Origin: Neobacillus vireti
Lineage (GTDB): Bacteria > Bacillota > Bacilli > Bacillales > Cytobacillaceae
DNA length: 56,733 nt
Assembly: GCF_001026695.1 (NCBI RefSeq)
Contig: NZ_LDNB01000025.1
Coordinates: 1-56,733, forward strand
Direction: 5' to 3'
Of the stretch, positions 6,169 through 14,634 are shown piece after piece (positions within the stretch are counted from its first letter, which is position 1; every line of letters starts with the position of its first letter). Position numbers and translations under genes: made by a program. Below the pieces are notes generated by a model, which worked only from the letters and a program-made list of their open reading frames with translations, was not told where the DNA came from and did no database searches.

Positions 6169-7779
6169 TCAGGTACGAAGTCTTAATTTTTGCTTTAAGC
6201 GAACAACCCGATCTCCAAATAATCGATCGACGAGCCCTGATTTCAATCCTAGGTAAAAATAGATACCAGCACCTACACCAGCACTTACTAGGATAATTAA
6301 GACAGATTGACCCTTTGATGCTGGTGAAAGAAATAGTAAAAGGAATTTATAGACAATTTCCGTCCCCACCCACATCAAAGCTGCAAAAATCACGATTAAT
6401 AGGCTCCTTCGCCAAACAAGACGGAATTGGTAACGTGAGAAGGTTTTAATAACAATCAAATTAATAATAATCGCTACAGAGTAGCCCAGTGCTGTTGCTA
6501 AAACAGCCCCTCTTGTTTCAAACATTTTTATTAGTGGAATATTTAAAGCTAGTTTTACTAATAAACCAACAAGTAAGCTTAAGATGGTAAAACGCTGTTC
6601 ATTGATTCCCTGCAGAATAGCAGCTGTGACCGCATAAAGAGAAAACAAAATCGCAACCGGAGCATAGGCGCCTAATACCTGCGTTCCGAGGACATCGTGC
6701 TCATAAAATGCAGTGTAAACTGGTTCGGCCAATAAAGACAATCCAATCGCTGCCGGTAATGTTAGATACAATAAGACTTGAAATGTCTGGTTTAACTGTC
6801 GATTCATACTTTGGCGATCATTCTCAACAAATGCTTTTGTAATGCTTGGCACCAATGTTAAGGAGAAGGCCGTAGCGAGTGACACAGGAATAATGACAAT
6901 TTTATGTGATTCGAAATTCAAGATACCAAAAGCAACATCTGCTAACTTCTTATTCAAACCCATATCCGTCAAAGCTCTCGTAAGGGTAATTTGGTCAATG
7001 AATTGAAAGAGTGGATTGGCAATCCCGACAAACACAAAGGGTGCTGCATAAATAAATATTTCTTTATAGATTTCTTTTAACGAGATATCGATGGTTCCTT
7101 TATCATGTGTCAAAAGCTCATCAAGATATGGTTTTCTTTTATACCAATACCAAAATAAAACGAGCAAGCCGCCGATTGCACCAATAAAGGCAGCAAAAGT
7201 TGCAACACTAACCGCTGAAACAATCGTTCCATTTAAAAATTTCAGGACAACATAGGCACCGGCAAGCGTGAAAATAATCCGGACGATTTGTTCCACAACC
7301 TGTGAAACAGCAGAAGGTCCCATTGATTGATGTCCTTGGAAATATCCCCTGATTAAACTCATAAATGGCACAACAATCAGTGCAAAACTAACAGCTCTGA
7401 TGACGGTAATAACACTAGCCATATCTTTTTTACCAGGATGACTCATCTCTGCCAACATCGGTGCCGCTGAATACATGACAAGAAAGGCTGCAATCCCCGT
7501 AAATAGCATGACAACTATTCCCGATTTAAATAGTTTTCGGCCAACGGCATATTCTTCAAGGGCATTATATTTAGAAATAAACTTTGACACTGCGAGCGGT
7601 ACACCAGCCGTGGCCACACTAATGAAGATTGTATATGGGACATACGAGTAGGAGTAAAGCTGTGTCCCATGTTTTCCGACAATTTGATAAAATGGAATAA
7701 CGTAAATTAGGCCGATAACCTTTGATAGGATTGTTCCAAAGGTTAAGATAAATGTTCCTCTTAAAAGCTTAGACTGCAT
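6169..7779 (-). CDS. murJ: MurJ/YtgP-type MOP-superfamily lipid flippase
   Basis: An integral membrane protein of 536 residues with about 14 hydrophobic helices, of the MviN/SpoVB-like MOP exporter superfamily. The N-terminus (LRGTFILTFGTILSKVIGLIY) and the SYVPYTIFISVATAGVPLAVSKFISKY segment are characteristic. Length and position next to ytzG and ytfP match B. subtilis YtgP, which has been shown to be the lipid II flippase MurJ. It should therefore move lipid II across the membrane for peptidoglycan synthesis. Paralogues SpoVB, YkvU and YabM share the fold, so orthology rests on gene order. AGGAAGGG precedes the ATG. Confidence 0.87.
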   Translation of the reverse strand: MQSKLLRGTFILTFGTILSKVIGLIYVIPFYQIVGKHGTQLYSYSYVPYTIFISVATAGVPLAVSKFISKYNALEEYAVGRKLFKSGIVVMLFTGIAAFLVMYSAAPMLAEMSHPGKKDMASVITVIRAVSFALIVVPFMSLIRGYFQGHQSMGPSAVSQVVEQIVRIIFTLAGAYVVLKFLNGTIVSAVSVATFAAFIGAIGGLLVLFWYWYKRKPYLDELLTHDKGTIDISLKEIYKEIFIYAAPFVFVGIANPLFQFIDQITLTRALTDMGLNKKLADVAFGILNFESHKIVIIPVSLATAFSLTLVPSITKAFVENDRQSMNRQLNQTFQVLLYLTLPAAIGLSLLAEPVYTAFYEHDVLGTQVLGAYAPVAILFSLYAVTAAILQGINEQRFTILSLLVGLLVKLALNIPLIKMFETRGAVLATALGYSVAIIINLIVIKTFSRYQFRLVWRRSLLIVIFAALMWVGTEIVYKFLLLFLSPASKGQSVLIILVSAGVGAGIYFYLGLKSGLVDRLFGDRVVRLKQKLRLRT

Positions 7780-7796
7780 AAAATCCCTTCCTAATT

Positions 7797-7820
7797 CATA
7801 AAGCGCAAGCGCCTCATCAA
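7797..7820 (+). repeat. Solo end of the GCGCAAGCGCC dispersed element
   Basis: AAAGCGCAAGCGCCTCATCAAG matches only the first 20 or so bases of the element seen complete at 22887 and inverted at 21385. The remainder is absent. Confidence 0.5.
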
Positions 7821-8020
7821 GTAAATTCGACTATTTTTGCACACTATTGTAGTTTACAACTCTTTTCCCTATGACGCCACTAACAACCCCAAAAATTTAT
7901 TAAAAATTGGTGACTAATTGTTTTGTTTTCAGTAAGGGCTGAAATGGTTATAATGGAGTAATTGGTATAAATACCATTAGGTTACCGATAAAAATGAATG
8001 AAGATAAAGTTGGTGCAAAG

Positions 8021-9292
8021 ATGGAATACGATGTAATCGTCATTGGCGGCGGCCCCTCTGGGTTAATGGCTGCCATCGCCGCTGGTGAAAAAGGGGCAAA
8101 GGTGCTGTTGATCGATAAAGGAGAAAAGCTTGGCAGAAAACTGGCGATATCCGGAGGCGGACGCTGTAACGTCACAAACCGTCTGCCTGTAGAAGAAATC
8201 ATTAAACATTTGCCTGGAAACGGGAAATTTTTATACAGTGCTTTTTCCATTTTTAGTAATGAGGACATTATTGCCTTTTTTGAAAAATTAGGAATATCCT
8301 TAAAGGAAGAGGATCACGGGCGGATGTTCCCTGTTTCTAATAAAGCTCAATCCGTTGTCGATGCTCTTTTGGAGCAATTAGAGAAGCTTCATGTTCGTGT
8401 GTTCAAAAATTCCCCGGTAGCGGAAGTCATCTATGAAAATGGACAAACGGCTGCTGTTTTATTAAAGGATGGCCAAAAAATTGCCGCAAAATCCATTGTC
8501 ATTGCCGTTGGTGGAAAATCGGTCCCCCATACGGGATCAACCGGGGACGGCTACGCGTGGGCGGAGAAGGCAGGACATACCATTACTGAGCTGTTCCCAA
8601 CGGAAGTCCCTGTCACGTCTAGTGAACCTTTTATCAGAAATAAGACGCTGCAAGGGTTAGCATTGCGCGATATTGACGTAAGTGTGTTGAATCCAAAAGG
8701 CAAGCCAATTATCTCACATCGGATGGACATGCTGTTTACTCATTTTGGCATTAGCGGTCCTGCAGTACTGCGCTGCAGCCAGTTTGTTGTGAAGGCGATG
8801 AAGAAGTGGAAATTGAAAGAGGTTACCATGAGCCTCGACGCACTTCCGGATAAAAAAGAAGAGGAAATTTTTCAGGAAATTATTGACCTTGTAAAAAGTG
8901 AGCCTAAGAAAAGTATTAAAAATACGTTAAAGGGTTTGCTGCCTGAACGTTATTTACTATTTCTTTTAGAACAAAATGGTATCGACCCTTCCGAGCAAGG
9001 CGGCACGATTTCTAATGATAAAATTCGTAGTTTTGCAAAAAGCTGCAAGCAATTCTTGATTAATGTTAACGGCACACTTCCACTGGAAAAGGCATTTGTC
9101 ACGGGCGGCGGCGTGTCTGTTAAAGAAATCGAACCGCAAACGATGGGCTCGAAATTAATGGCTGGTTTATTTTTTTGCGGTGAAATTCTTGATGTTCATG
9201 GGTATACAGGGGGGTATAATATTACCTCCGCACTTGTGACCGGCAGGCTTGCGGGAACCAATGCCGCATATGCGGCAAAAAATCGGGCCTGA
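8021..9292 (+). CDS. ytfP: HI0933-family FAD/NAD(P)-dependent oxidoreductase YtfP
   Basis: A flavoprotein of about 423 residues. It opens with a Rossmann FAD-binding motif, YDVIVIGGGPSGLMAA, then LLIDKGEKLGRKLAISGGGRCNVTN, the signature of the HI0933/YtfP family. It ends with GGVSVKEIEPQTM..LMAGLFFCGEILDVHGYTGGYNITSALVTGRLAG. Orthologues are widespread in Bacillales, but the substrate is not established. I place the start at the ATG at 8021, which aligns with B. subtilis YtfP and has GGTG 5 nt upstream. An in-frame ATG at 7994 would add nine residues and cannot be excluded. It is convergent with cse60 and shares its terminator. Confidence 0.9.
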   Translation: MEYDVIVIGGGPSGLMAAIAAGEKGAKVLLIDKGEKLGRKLAISGGGRCNVTNRLPVEEIIKHLPGNGKFLYSAFSIFSNEDIIAFFEKLGISLKEEDHGRMFPVSNKAQSVVDALLEQLEKLHVRVFKNSPVAEVIYENGQTAAVLLKDGQKIAAKSIVIAVGGKSVPHTGSTGDGYAWAEKAGHTITELFPTEVPVTSSEPFIRNKTLQGLALRDIDVSVLNPKGKPIISHRMDMLFTHFGISGPAVLRCSQFVVKAMKKWKLKEVTMSLDALPDKKEEEIFQEIIDLVKSEPKKSIKNTLKGLLPERYLLFLLEQNGIDPSEQGGTISNDKIRSFAKSCKQFLINVNGTLPLEKAFVTGGGVSVKEIEPQTMGSKLMAGLFFCGEILDVHGYTGGYNITSALVTGRLAGTNAAYAAKNRA

Positions 9293-9305
9293 CTTTTGTC
9301 AGGCC
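9286..9305. terminator. Bidirectional terminator, ytfP / cse60
   Basis: GGCCTGAC / GTCAGGCC stem with a 4-nt loop. It overlaps the stop codons of the two convergent genes. Confidence 0.7.
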
Positions 9306-9484
9306 TTGTAAATAATCATCGCTGTAAAGCAATAAATCTGTTCTTCTTCTTCCTCTTCTGGCATCGCTGCAACGTTATACTTAATATCTAGCAGACTCTT
9401 TTCATCTATCCCTCTCAGAAAACGATTCATTTCCTTTTCCAAATCCTTCTCATGCTCGCGGTCAAACAATTTCACCTGTATCAA
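9299..9484 (-). CDS. cse60: Sporulation protein Cse60
   Basis: A small acidic protein of about 61 residues: IQVKLFDREHEKDLEKEMNRFLRGIDEKSLLDIKY followed by EEEEEEQIYCFTAMIIYKA. This agrees with B. subtilis Cse60, a sigma-E-controlled sporulation protein of about 60 residues and unknown function. TTG at 9484 is chosen as the start because GGGAG lies 6 nt upstream and it reproduces the known length. A more upstream ATG would add a lysine-rich tail not found in the family. No sigma-E promoter was confirmed by eye. Confidence 0.8.
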   Translation of the reverse strand: MIQVKLFDREHEKDLEKEMNRFLRGIDEKSLLDIKYNVAAMPEEEEEEQIYCFTAMIIYKA

Positions 9485-9587
9485 TGTACTCTCCCTCTCT
9501 TTTTTTATAATCATTATTGACAACTTTTCTGAATTTTAAAAAAGAGAGGCTGGAAATGTTGTGTTTTTCCAAATATTATCCAGGTAA

Positions 9588-9784
9588 TGTCGTAGGTTTC
9601 TGTAAATGTGTCGTAAGTGATTGTAAATATGTCGTAAGGATATGAAATCCACTTAATTTTCCTATTATTATCCAGTAAATGTGGTAAGTGACTGTAAATG
9701 TGCCGTAAGTGCTCAAAATTATGTCGTAAGTACTTAATAATACGTCATAAACGCCCAAAATGATGTCATAAACGAGTTTCACAA
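9588..9784. repeat. 21-bp periodic array 3 (TGTCGTAAGT core), two blocks
   Basis: TGTCGTA-type cores start at 9588, 9609 and 9630 (block 1) and at 9680, 9701, 9722, 9743 and 9764 (block 2). All spacings are 21 bp except the 50-bp gap between blocks. Each block is headed by the same short sequence, ATTATCCAG (about 9575 and 9668). Tails are AT-rich and variable. The array begins 9 bp beyond the ytwF terminator and fills the ytwF-cse60 gap. A minus-strand frame reads YDIILS-type heptads, with no ribosome binding site seen. Confidence 0.87.
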
Positions 9785-9792
9785 AATAGAAA

Positions 9793-9818
9793 AACCGATT
9801 CCAAAAATGGAATCGGTT
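9793..9818 (-). terminator. ytwF terminator
   Basis: AACCGATTCC / GGAATCGGTT stem. On the minus strand it overlaps the ytwF stop codon and is followed by TTTTCTATTTTG. Confidence 0.85.
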
Positions 9819-10122
9819 ATTTCGTTTCTCCAGTCCAATTCATCATGCCGCCAATCATGTTACGGACTTTGTAGCCCTGATCCTGCAGGTAATAGCAAAC
9901 ATTACCGCTGCGTGCGCTTGAGCGGCAGATAAAAATATATTCTTTATCCTTATCAAAATAGTCCAAGTTCGCAGGAATGTCCCCCAAGCGAATATGCTTT
10001 GCCCCTGGAATCATCCCCATTACTACTTCTTCATCTTCTCTAACATCCACAAGCTCAAGCTTTTCTCCTGCCGCGAGCTTCTTTTGTAACTCCTCTGGTG
10101 TAATCGTTTGAATTGCTTCCAT
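9817..10122 (-). CDS. ytwF: Single-domain rhodanese YtwF
   Basis: A sulfurtransferase-like protein of about 101 residues. It has the rhodanese signatures ELVDVREDEEVVMGMIPGAKHI and a C-terminal active-site loop YIFICRSSARSGNV. The cysteine of ICRSSARS is the expected persulfide carrier. Length and sequence match B. subtilis YtwF (sulfur donor unknown). The second ATG (10122) is preferred because AAGGG lies 9 nt upstream. The first ATG (10131) is only 4 nt from it. It lies just downstream of leuS but is separated from it by a terminator-like hairpin. Confidence 0.88.
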   Translation of the reverse strand: MEAIQTITPEELQKKLAAGEKLELVDVREDEEVVMGMIPGAKHIRLGDIPANLDYFDKDKEYIFICRSSARSGNVCYYLQDQGYKVRNMIGGMMNWTGETK

Positions 10123-10140
10123 TCCATTCATCCCTTCAGA

Positions 10141-10172
10141 AAAACATCCCCCATTTTTGAAGGAGGATGTTC
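10141..10172 (-). terminator. leuS terminator
   Basis: AACATCC / GGATGTT stem with additional pairing, followed on the minus strand by TTTTTC, between leuS and ytwF. Confidence 0.7.
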
Positions 10173-10179
10173 TATTTTA

Positions 10180-12597
10180 TTAATTGGCTACGATATTGAC
10201 TAGTTTACCAGGAACCGTGATGACTTTGCGAATCGTTTTCCCTTCGATTTGTTCCTTCACTCGGTCATCGTCCATTGCGATGCCTTCCAATGCCTCCTTG
10301 CTCGCATCCGTTGGCACCATCAGCTTCGTCTTAACCTTACCATTTACTTGAATAACAATTTCAACTTCGTCATCAACTAGCTTTGCTTCATCGTATGCAG
10401 GCCAAGCCTCATAAGAGATTGTTTCTCTATGTCCTAGTTTATTCCAAAGTTCTTCTGCAATATGCGGACTAACAGGTGCTAGCATTTTGACGAACCCTTC
10501 TACATAATCCTTAGGTAGTACTGTTGCTTTATATGCTTCGTTAATGAAGACCATCATTTGTGAAATTGCGGTATTAAATCTTAAGCCTTCGTAATCCTCG
10601 GTAACCTTTTTCACAGTTTGATGGTAAACTTTTTCCAAATTGGATGCTTCTTCATTTGGCTGGATTTTCGGATTTAATTCACCGTCTTCTTCCACAAATA
10701 AGCGCCAGATCCTGTCAAGGAAGCGGCGGGAACCGTCCAAACCGTTTGTCGACCAAGCAATTGAGGCGTCAAGCGGTCCCATAAACATTTCATACAAGCG
10801 CAGCGTATCGGCACCGTGACTCTCGAGGATATCATCAGGATTAACCACATTTCCTTTTGATTTACTCATTTTTTCATTGCCTTCGCCTAAAATCATCCCT
10901 TGGTTGAATAGCTTTTGGAATGGTTCTTTTGTAGGAACCACACCAATATCATATAAAAATTTATGCCAGAAACGGGCATATAACAAGTGAAGAACGGCAT
11001 GTTCAGCACCGCCAATGTAAATATCAACAGGCAGCCAGTGATTTAATTTTTCGGCAGAAGCCAGTGCTTCGCTGTTTTTTGGATCAATATAACGTAAATA
11101 ATACCAGCAGCTTCCAGCCCATTGCGGCATCGTATTCGTTTCGCGTCGTCCCTTTTTGCCTGTCTCCGGATCAACAACATTTACCCAATCACCAATATTA
11201 GCAAGTGGTGATTCACCTGTTCCAGACGGTTTAATATCCTTCGTTTTTGGCAGCATCAATGGAAGCTGATCCTCTGGCACAGCTGTCATCGTGCCGTCTT
11301 CCCAATGAATAATTGGAATTGGCTCACCCCAGTAACGCTGACGGCTGAATAACCAATCGCGTAAGCGGAAAGTTACCTTTTTCGTACCGATGCCTTTTTC
11401 CTCTAGCCAAGAAATCATATTGGTGATTGCATCTTCTTTATTTAATCCATTTAAAAAATCGGAATTGATGTGTTCTCCGTCACCTGTATAGGCTTCTTTC
11501 TCGACATCACCGCCGGCAACAACTGGCTTGATTGGCAGCGCGAATTCTTTAGCAAATTCATAATCGCGTTCATCGTGTGCAGGAACTGCCATGATGGCGC
11601 CAGTTCCGTAGCTTACTAATACATAATCGGCAATCCAGATTGGCATTTTTTCGCCATTGGTAGGATTGATGGCATAAGCCCCTGTGAAAACACCCGTTTT
11701 TTCTTTCGCAAGGTCCGTACGCTCAAGGTCGCTCTTCGTTTTAACCTTATCTAAATAAGCATCAACAGCAGCACGCTGTTCAGCTGATGTAATTTTATCA
11801 ACAAATGCGTGTTCTGGAGCCAGTACCGCATACGTCGCACCAAATAATGTATCCGGACGAGTTGTAAAAACTGTGAAGGATTCATCATGACCTTCAATGG
11901 CGAAAGTTACTTCCGCGCCTTCAGAACGGCCAATCCAGTTGCGCTGCATGTCTTTCAAGCTTTCCGGCCAATCAAGCTCCTCTAAATCTTCAAGTAAGCG
12001 GTCACCATAAGCTGTGATTTTTAACATCCATTGCTTCATCGGACGGCGTTCAACCGGATGTCCGCCGCGTTCACTCTTGCCATCAATAACTTCTTCGTTG
12101 GCCAAAACGGTTCCAAGTGCAGGACACCAGTTCACTGCGACCTCATCGATATAGGCAAGGCCTTTTTCAAAAAGTTTTAAGAAAATCCACTGTGTCCATT
12201 TATAATATTCTGGGTCAGTCGTATTGACTTCACGGTCCCAATCATATGAGAAACCTAACGCTTTAATTTGTCTGCGGAAAGTATCAATATTTTTCGCTGT
12301 GAATTCTGCTGGATCATTTCCTGTATCTAATGCGTATTGTTCTGCCGGTAATCCAAATGCGTCCCAGCCCATTGGGTGAAGAACATTATATCCCTGCATC
12401 CGCTTTAAGCGGGAAAGAATGTCCGTTGCCGTATAGCCTTCCGGGTGTCCAACGTGGAGCCCAGCCCCTGATGGATATGGAAACATATCTAACGCGTAGA
12501 ATTTGCGTTTATCATATTCTTCACTCGTTTTGAATGTCTTTTCTGCTTCCCATTTCTTTTGCCACTTTTTTTCAATTTGCTGATGGTCGAAACTCAT
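10180..12597 (-). CDS. leuS: Leucyl-tRNA synthetase
   Basis: The product charges tRNA-Leu with leucine. It has 805 residues, the usual length for Bacillus. The class I HIGH signature appears as HVGHP in MFPYPSGAGLHVGHPEGYT (near residue 48). It is followed by a CP1 editing insertion containing TTRPDTLFGATYAVLAPEH and GTGAIMAVPAHDERD, and by the KMSKS loop (NEKMSKSKGNVV). AGGAGG precedes the ATG. A T-box leader with a CUC (Leu) specifier and its own promoter lie upstream, so expression should rise when uncharged tRNA-Leu accumulates. Confidence 0.98.
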   Translation of the reverse strand: MSFDHQQIEKKWQKKWEAEKTFKTSEEYDKRKFYALDMFPYPSGAGLHVGHPEGYTATDILSRLKRMQGYNVLHPMGWDAFGLPAEQYALDTGNDPAEFTAKNIDTFRRQIKALGFSYDWDREVNTTDPEYYKWTQWIFLKLFEKGLAYIDEVAVNWCPALGTVLANEEVIDGKSERGGHPVERRPMKQWMLKITAYGDRLLEDLEELDWPESLKDMQRNWIGRSEGAEVTFAIEGHDESFTVFTTRPDTLFGATYAVLAPEHAFVDKITSAEQRAAVDAYLDKVKTKSDLERTDLAKEKTGVFTGAYAINPTNGEKMPIWIADYVLVSYGTGAIMAVPAHDERDYEFAKEFALPIKPVVAGGDVEKEAYTGDGEHINSDFLNGLNKEDAITNMISWLEEKGIGTKKVTFRLRDWLFSRQRYWGEPIPIIHWEDGTMTAVPEDQLPLMLPKTKDIKPSGTGESPLANIGDWVNVVDPETGKKGRRETNTMPQWAGSCWYYLRYIDPKNSEALASAEKLNHWLPVDIYIGGAEHAVLHLLYARFWHKFLYDIGVVPTKEPFQKLFNQGMILGEGNEKMSKSKGNVVNPDDILESHGADTLRLYEMFMGPLDASIAWSTNGLDGSRRFLDRIWRLFVEEDGELNPKIQPNEEASNLEKVYHQTVKKVTEDYEGLRFNTAISQMMVFINEAYKATVLPKDYVEGFVKMLAPVSPHIAEELWNKLGHRETISYEAWPAYDEAKLVDDEVEIVIQVNGKVKTKLMVPTDASKEALEGIAMDDDRVKEQIEGKTIRKVITVPGKLVNIVAN

Positions 12598-12619
12598 TGT
12601 CTGTTCCTCCTATAAAAAA

Positions 12620-12878
12620 ATAAAAAACCCCTCATCCCAAAAAGGGACGAGAGGATTGTATGTATCTTCCCGCGGTACCACCCACATTAGTGCATGCATG
12701 CACTCGCTTCATTCATCCTTAACGCGGAATACGGCAAACATTACTGTTCCTTCATGCTTGCAACTCAAAGGCGAGTTCATGATGTACCCGGTTGACTTCC
12801 ACCAGCCGTCAACTCTCTTAAGGTTCGGGTGTTGACCATTACTACTCCTGATCACTGTTTTTCTAATATAAAAGTATT
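12620..12878 (-). promoter_or_regulatory. T-box leader of leuS
   Basis: On the minus strand the conserved T-box GGGTGGTACCGCGGG (12683-12669) precedes a terminator hairpin (CCTCTCGTCCC / GGGATGAGGGG, 12654-12628) with a T-run, just before leuS. Upstream is a stem I region containing GAACTC; its CTC (12775-12773) is the likely Leu specifier. Uncharged tRNA-Leu would stabilise the antiterminator. The region 12598-13072 is thus explained by this leader, its promoter and a short repeat. Confidence 0.93.
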
Positions 12879-12884
12879 ACGGTT

Positions 12885-12913
12885 ATTGTATTAAATTTTT
12901 CGATCGGTTGCAA
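12885..12913 (-). promoter_or_regulatory. leuS promoter
   Basis: Minus strand -35 TTGCAA (12913-12908), 17-bp spacer and -10 TACAAT (12890-12885). Transcription would start near 12878, at the head of the T-box leader. Confidence 0.72.
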
Positions 12914-13010
12914 GTAAACTTGTGTCTAAATTCAGGATGGACAGGAAATCTTCTTTATAAACAACCAAAAGAAAAGACAATGGAGATTCATTCCCCACTG
13001 TCCTTCCCAG

Positions 13011-13052
13011 GTGGACAAATGCTACATTTGTCCACGAAGGGTGCCTGACACC
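13011..13052. repeat. Short palindromic dispersed motif
   Basis: A perfect hairpin GTGGACAAAT / ATTTGTCCAC (13011-13035) is followed by GGTGCCTGACACC (13040-13052), itself an inverted repeat. Both words are familiar as short interspersed motifs in Bacillus genomes. It lies between leuS and the convergent end of the MFS gene. Confidence 0.5.
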
Positions 13053-13072
13053 ATTTTCCTGGCCAAAAAAAT

Positions 13073-14260
13073 CTAAACTACTTTTACAACGACTTTGTTT
13101 TCAGCTTTCAAGCGACGGTCATAGACTAATGTCGTGACGATGGCGACAAGAAATAAACCAATTAATAAGGTAAATAACATAGACATACTATATAAATCTA
13201 CAAGTATACCACCAAGTAATGGACCGACCATTCTGCCGCCAGTTGCGGTGCTGTTGACGATTCCTTGATAAAAGCCTTCTCTACCCTTAGGAGCTAAATC
13301 GAAAGCAATGGTAGGGACGGCAGGCCAGATGAACATTTCACCGATGGTTAAGATAATCATAGCAACGAGAAAGCCTGAAAAAGCACTCGCTTTTCCAGCA
13401 ACTAAAAATGAAACGATAAAAATTCCAATTCCAATAAGGATTTGCACCTTGAGTGATGAGGAAAGCTTCTTAAGCACGCCGTTTAATAGCGGCTGTCCAA
13501 GAACGATGATGGCACCGTTAATCGTCCATAGGAAGCTATATTGTTTCAATGAAATATTGATTTCCTGTGTGTAAGTAGAAATGGTTGTTGTCCACTGACT
13601 ATAAGCAACCCAACAGAGTAAATAACCCGCGCAAACAATCAGTAAAGCCTGAAGATTTGCTTTGCTTGTTACAATGTTCACTGCTTTTTCATGATGGCTG
13701 TGTCTCGAAGGCTCTACCACAATTCCCTTATATCCAAAAATGGCAATTAGTAAAAAGATTACATACATGATGGTATTCGCTAAAAAGATTAATTGGAAGG
13801 AGTAAGCTGCTACGAATCCGCCAAGTGACGCACCTATTGCAACCCCAAGGTTTTGAGCAACATAAAGGGCATTAAACGATTTACGCCCGCCTTCTTTCCA
13901 AACTGAACCTGCCATTGCATACATCGATGGAAAAATAATTCCTGTTCCAAAGCCGATGATGGTAAGAAAAACTACGTATTGTGGCCAGTCATGCCAGATC
14001 GATAGGCCGACTAGGGCTAGGAGGGAAATACCAATTCCCAATATAATAGATTTATAGCCGCCAATTTTATCAAATAAAAAGCCGCCATAAAGATTTCCAA
14101 TTACGTTTGCTCCCGAGTTGAGCATGAGGACAATCCCTGCAACTGAGAGGGACTTTCCTAAATGATTGTGAATATAGATTGCATTTAAAGGCCATAAAAA
14201 AGAAGAGCCTATTACATTCACTGCCATCCCGATGATTAAAAGCCATAAGGCACGCGGCAT
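13073..14260 (-). CDS. yttB: MFS transporter (YttB-like)
   Basis: A 395-residue polytopic membrane protein with about 12 hydrophobic helices, of the major facilitator superfamily. The MFS motif A region appears after helix 2 as NLYGGFLFDKIGGYKSI. The central cytoplasmic loop (about residues 183-200) contains a His-rich SRHSHHEK. Similar length and position beside leuS suggest the yttB putative efflux transporter of B. subtilis, but substrate and direction are unknown. AAAGGAG lies upstream of the ATG. Upstream, the 14261-14696 interval holds array 4 and the nrfA terminators. Confidence 0.78.
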   Translation of the reverse strand: MPRALWLLIIGMAVNVIGSSFLWPLNAIYIHNHLGKSLSVAGIVLMLNSGANVIGNLYGGFLFDKIGGYKSIILGIGISLLALVGLSIWHDWPQYVVFLTIIGFGTGIIFPSMYAMAGSVWKEGGRKSFNALYVAQNLGVAIGASLGGFVAAYSFQLIFLANTIMYVIFLLIAIFGYKGIVVEPSRHSHHEKAVNIVTSKANLQALLIVCAGYLLCWVAYSQWTTTISTYTQEINISLKQYSFLWTINGAIIVLGQPLLNGVLKKLSSSLKVQILIGIGIFIVSFLVAGKASAFSGFLVAMIILTIGEMFIWPAVPTIAFDLAPKGREGFYQGIVNSTATGGRMVGPLLGGILVDLYSMSMLFTLLIGLFLVAIVTTLVYDRRLKAENKVVVKVV

Positions 14261-14368
14261 GAAAAACGCTCCTTTATCATTAACTATTTCAAATCCCTAG
14301 GCTATTTTAGTCTTTTTTTAGTTTGGATGCAATCATTTTTCATTACCAGTAAGTGCGGTTATTAATCT

Positions 14369-14537
14369 CGCAATTTTCAGGTTTATTTCCTTGCTGAATT
14401 TGAATCGGATTTCGCCGATTTTCTGCTTTATCTCGCCAAACTTGGGATTTATCTCGCCAAATTCAGCGCTCATTTGCCAAATCGAGAGAGTATTTCGCCA
14501 ACTTCACACTTTATTTCGCCAAACCCTACATTTGCCC
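14369..14537. repeat. 21-bp periodic array 4 (CGCCAAA core)
   Basis: CGCCAAA-type cores start at 14413, 14434, 14455, 14475, 14496 and 14517, with two decayed units before (14369, 14392). Spacing is 21 bp except one 20-bp step (14455 to 14475) and the degenerate first step. Tails between cores differ. The 20-bp step would break any reading frame: the minus strand reads FGEI heptads, then shifts. It lies 46 bp past the nrfA terminator hairpin and upstream of the MFS gene. Confidence 0.85.
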
Positions 14538-14583
14538 CCCACGAATTGACTCCTCGGTAATATTTTGTCACAATAAAAAACAA

Positions 14584-14618
14584 GAAAACACTGTTCCCCA
14601 AAGAGAAACAGTGTTTTC
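14584..14618 (-). terminator. Terminator of the nrf cluster
   Basis: GAAAACACTGTT / AACAGTGTTTTC stem, followed on the minus strand by TTGTTTTTTATTG. Confidence 0.85.
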
Positions 14619-14634
14619 CAGAAATTATTGTAAG

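Noticed and set aside
9576..9782. Minus-strand frame with YDIILS heptads
   Set aside because: It is a by-product of the 21-bp array, beginning right after the ytwF terminator, with no translation signal.
135..14537. CRISPR array interpretation of the 21-bp arrays
   Set aside because: Cores are only about 7-10 bp and decayed, variable parts are 11-14 bp, and there are no cas genes. The geometry does not fit any CRISPR type.
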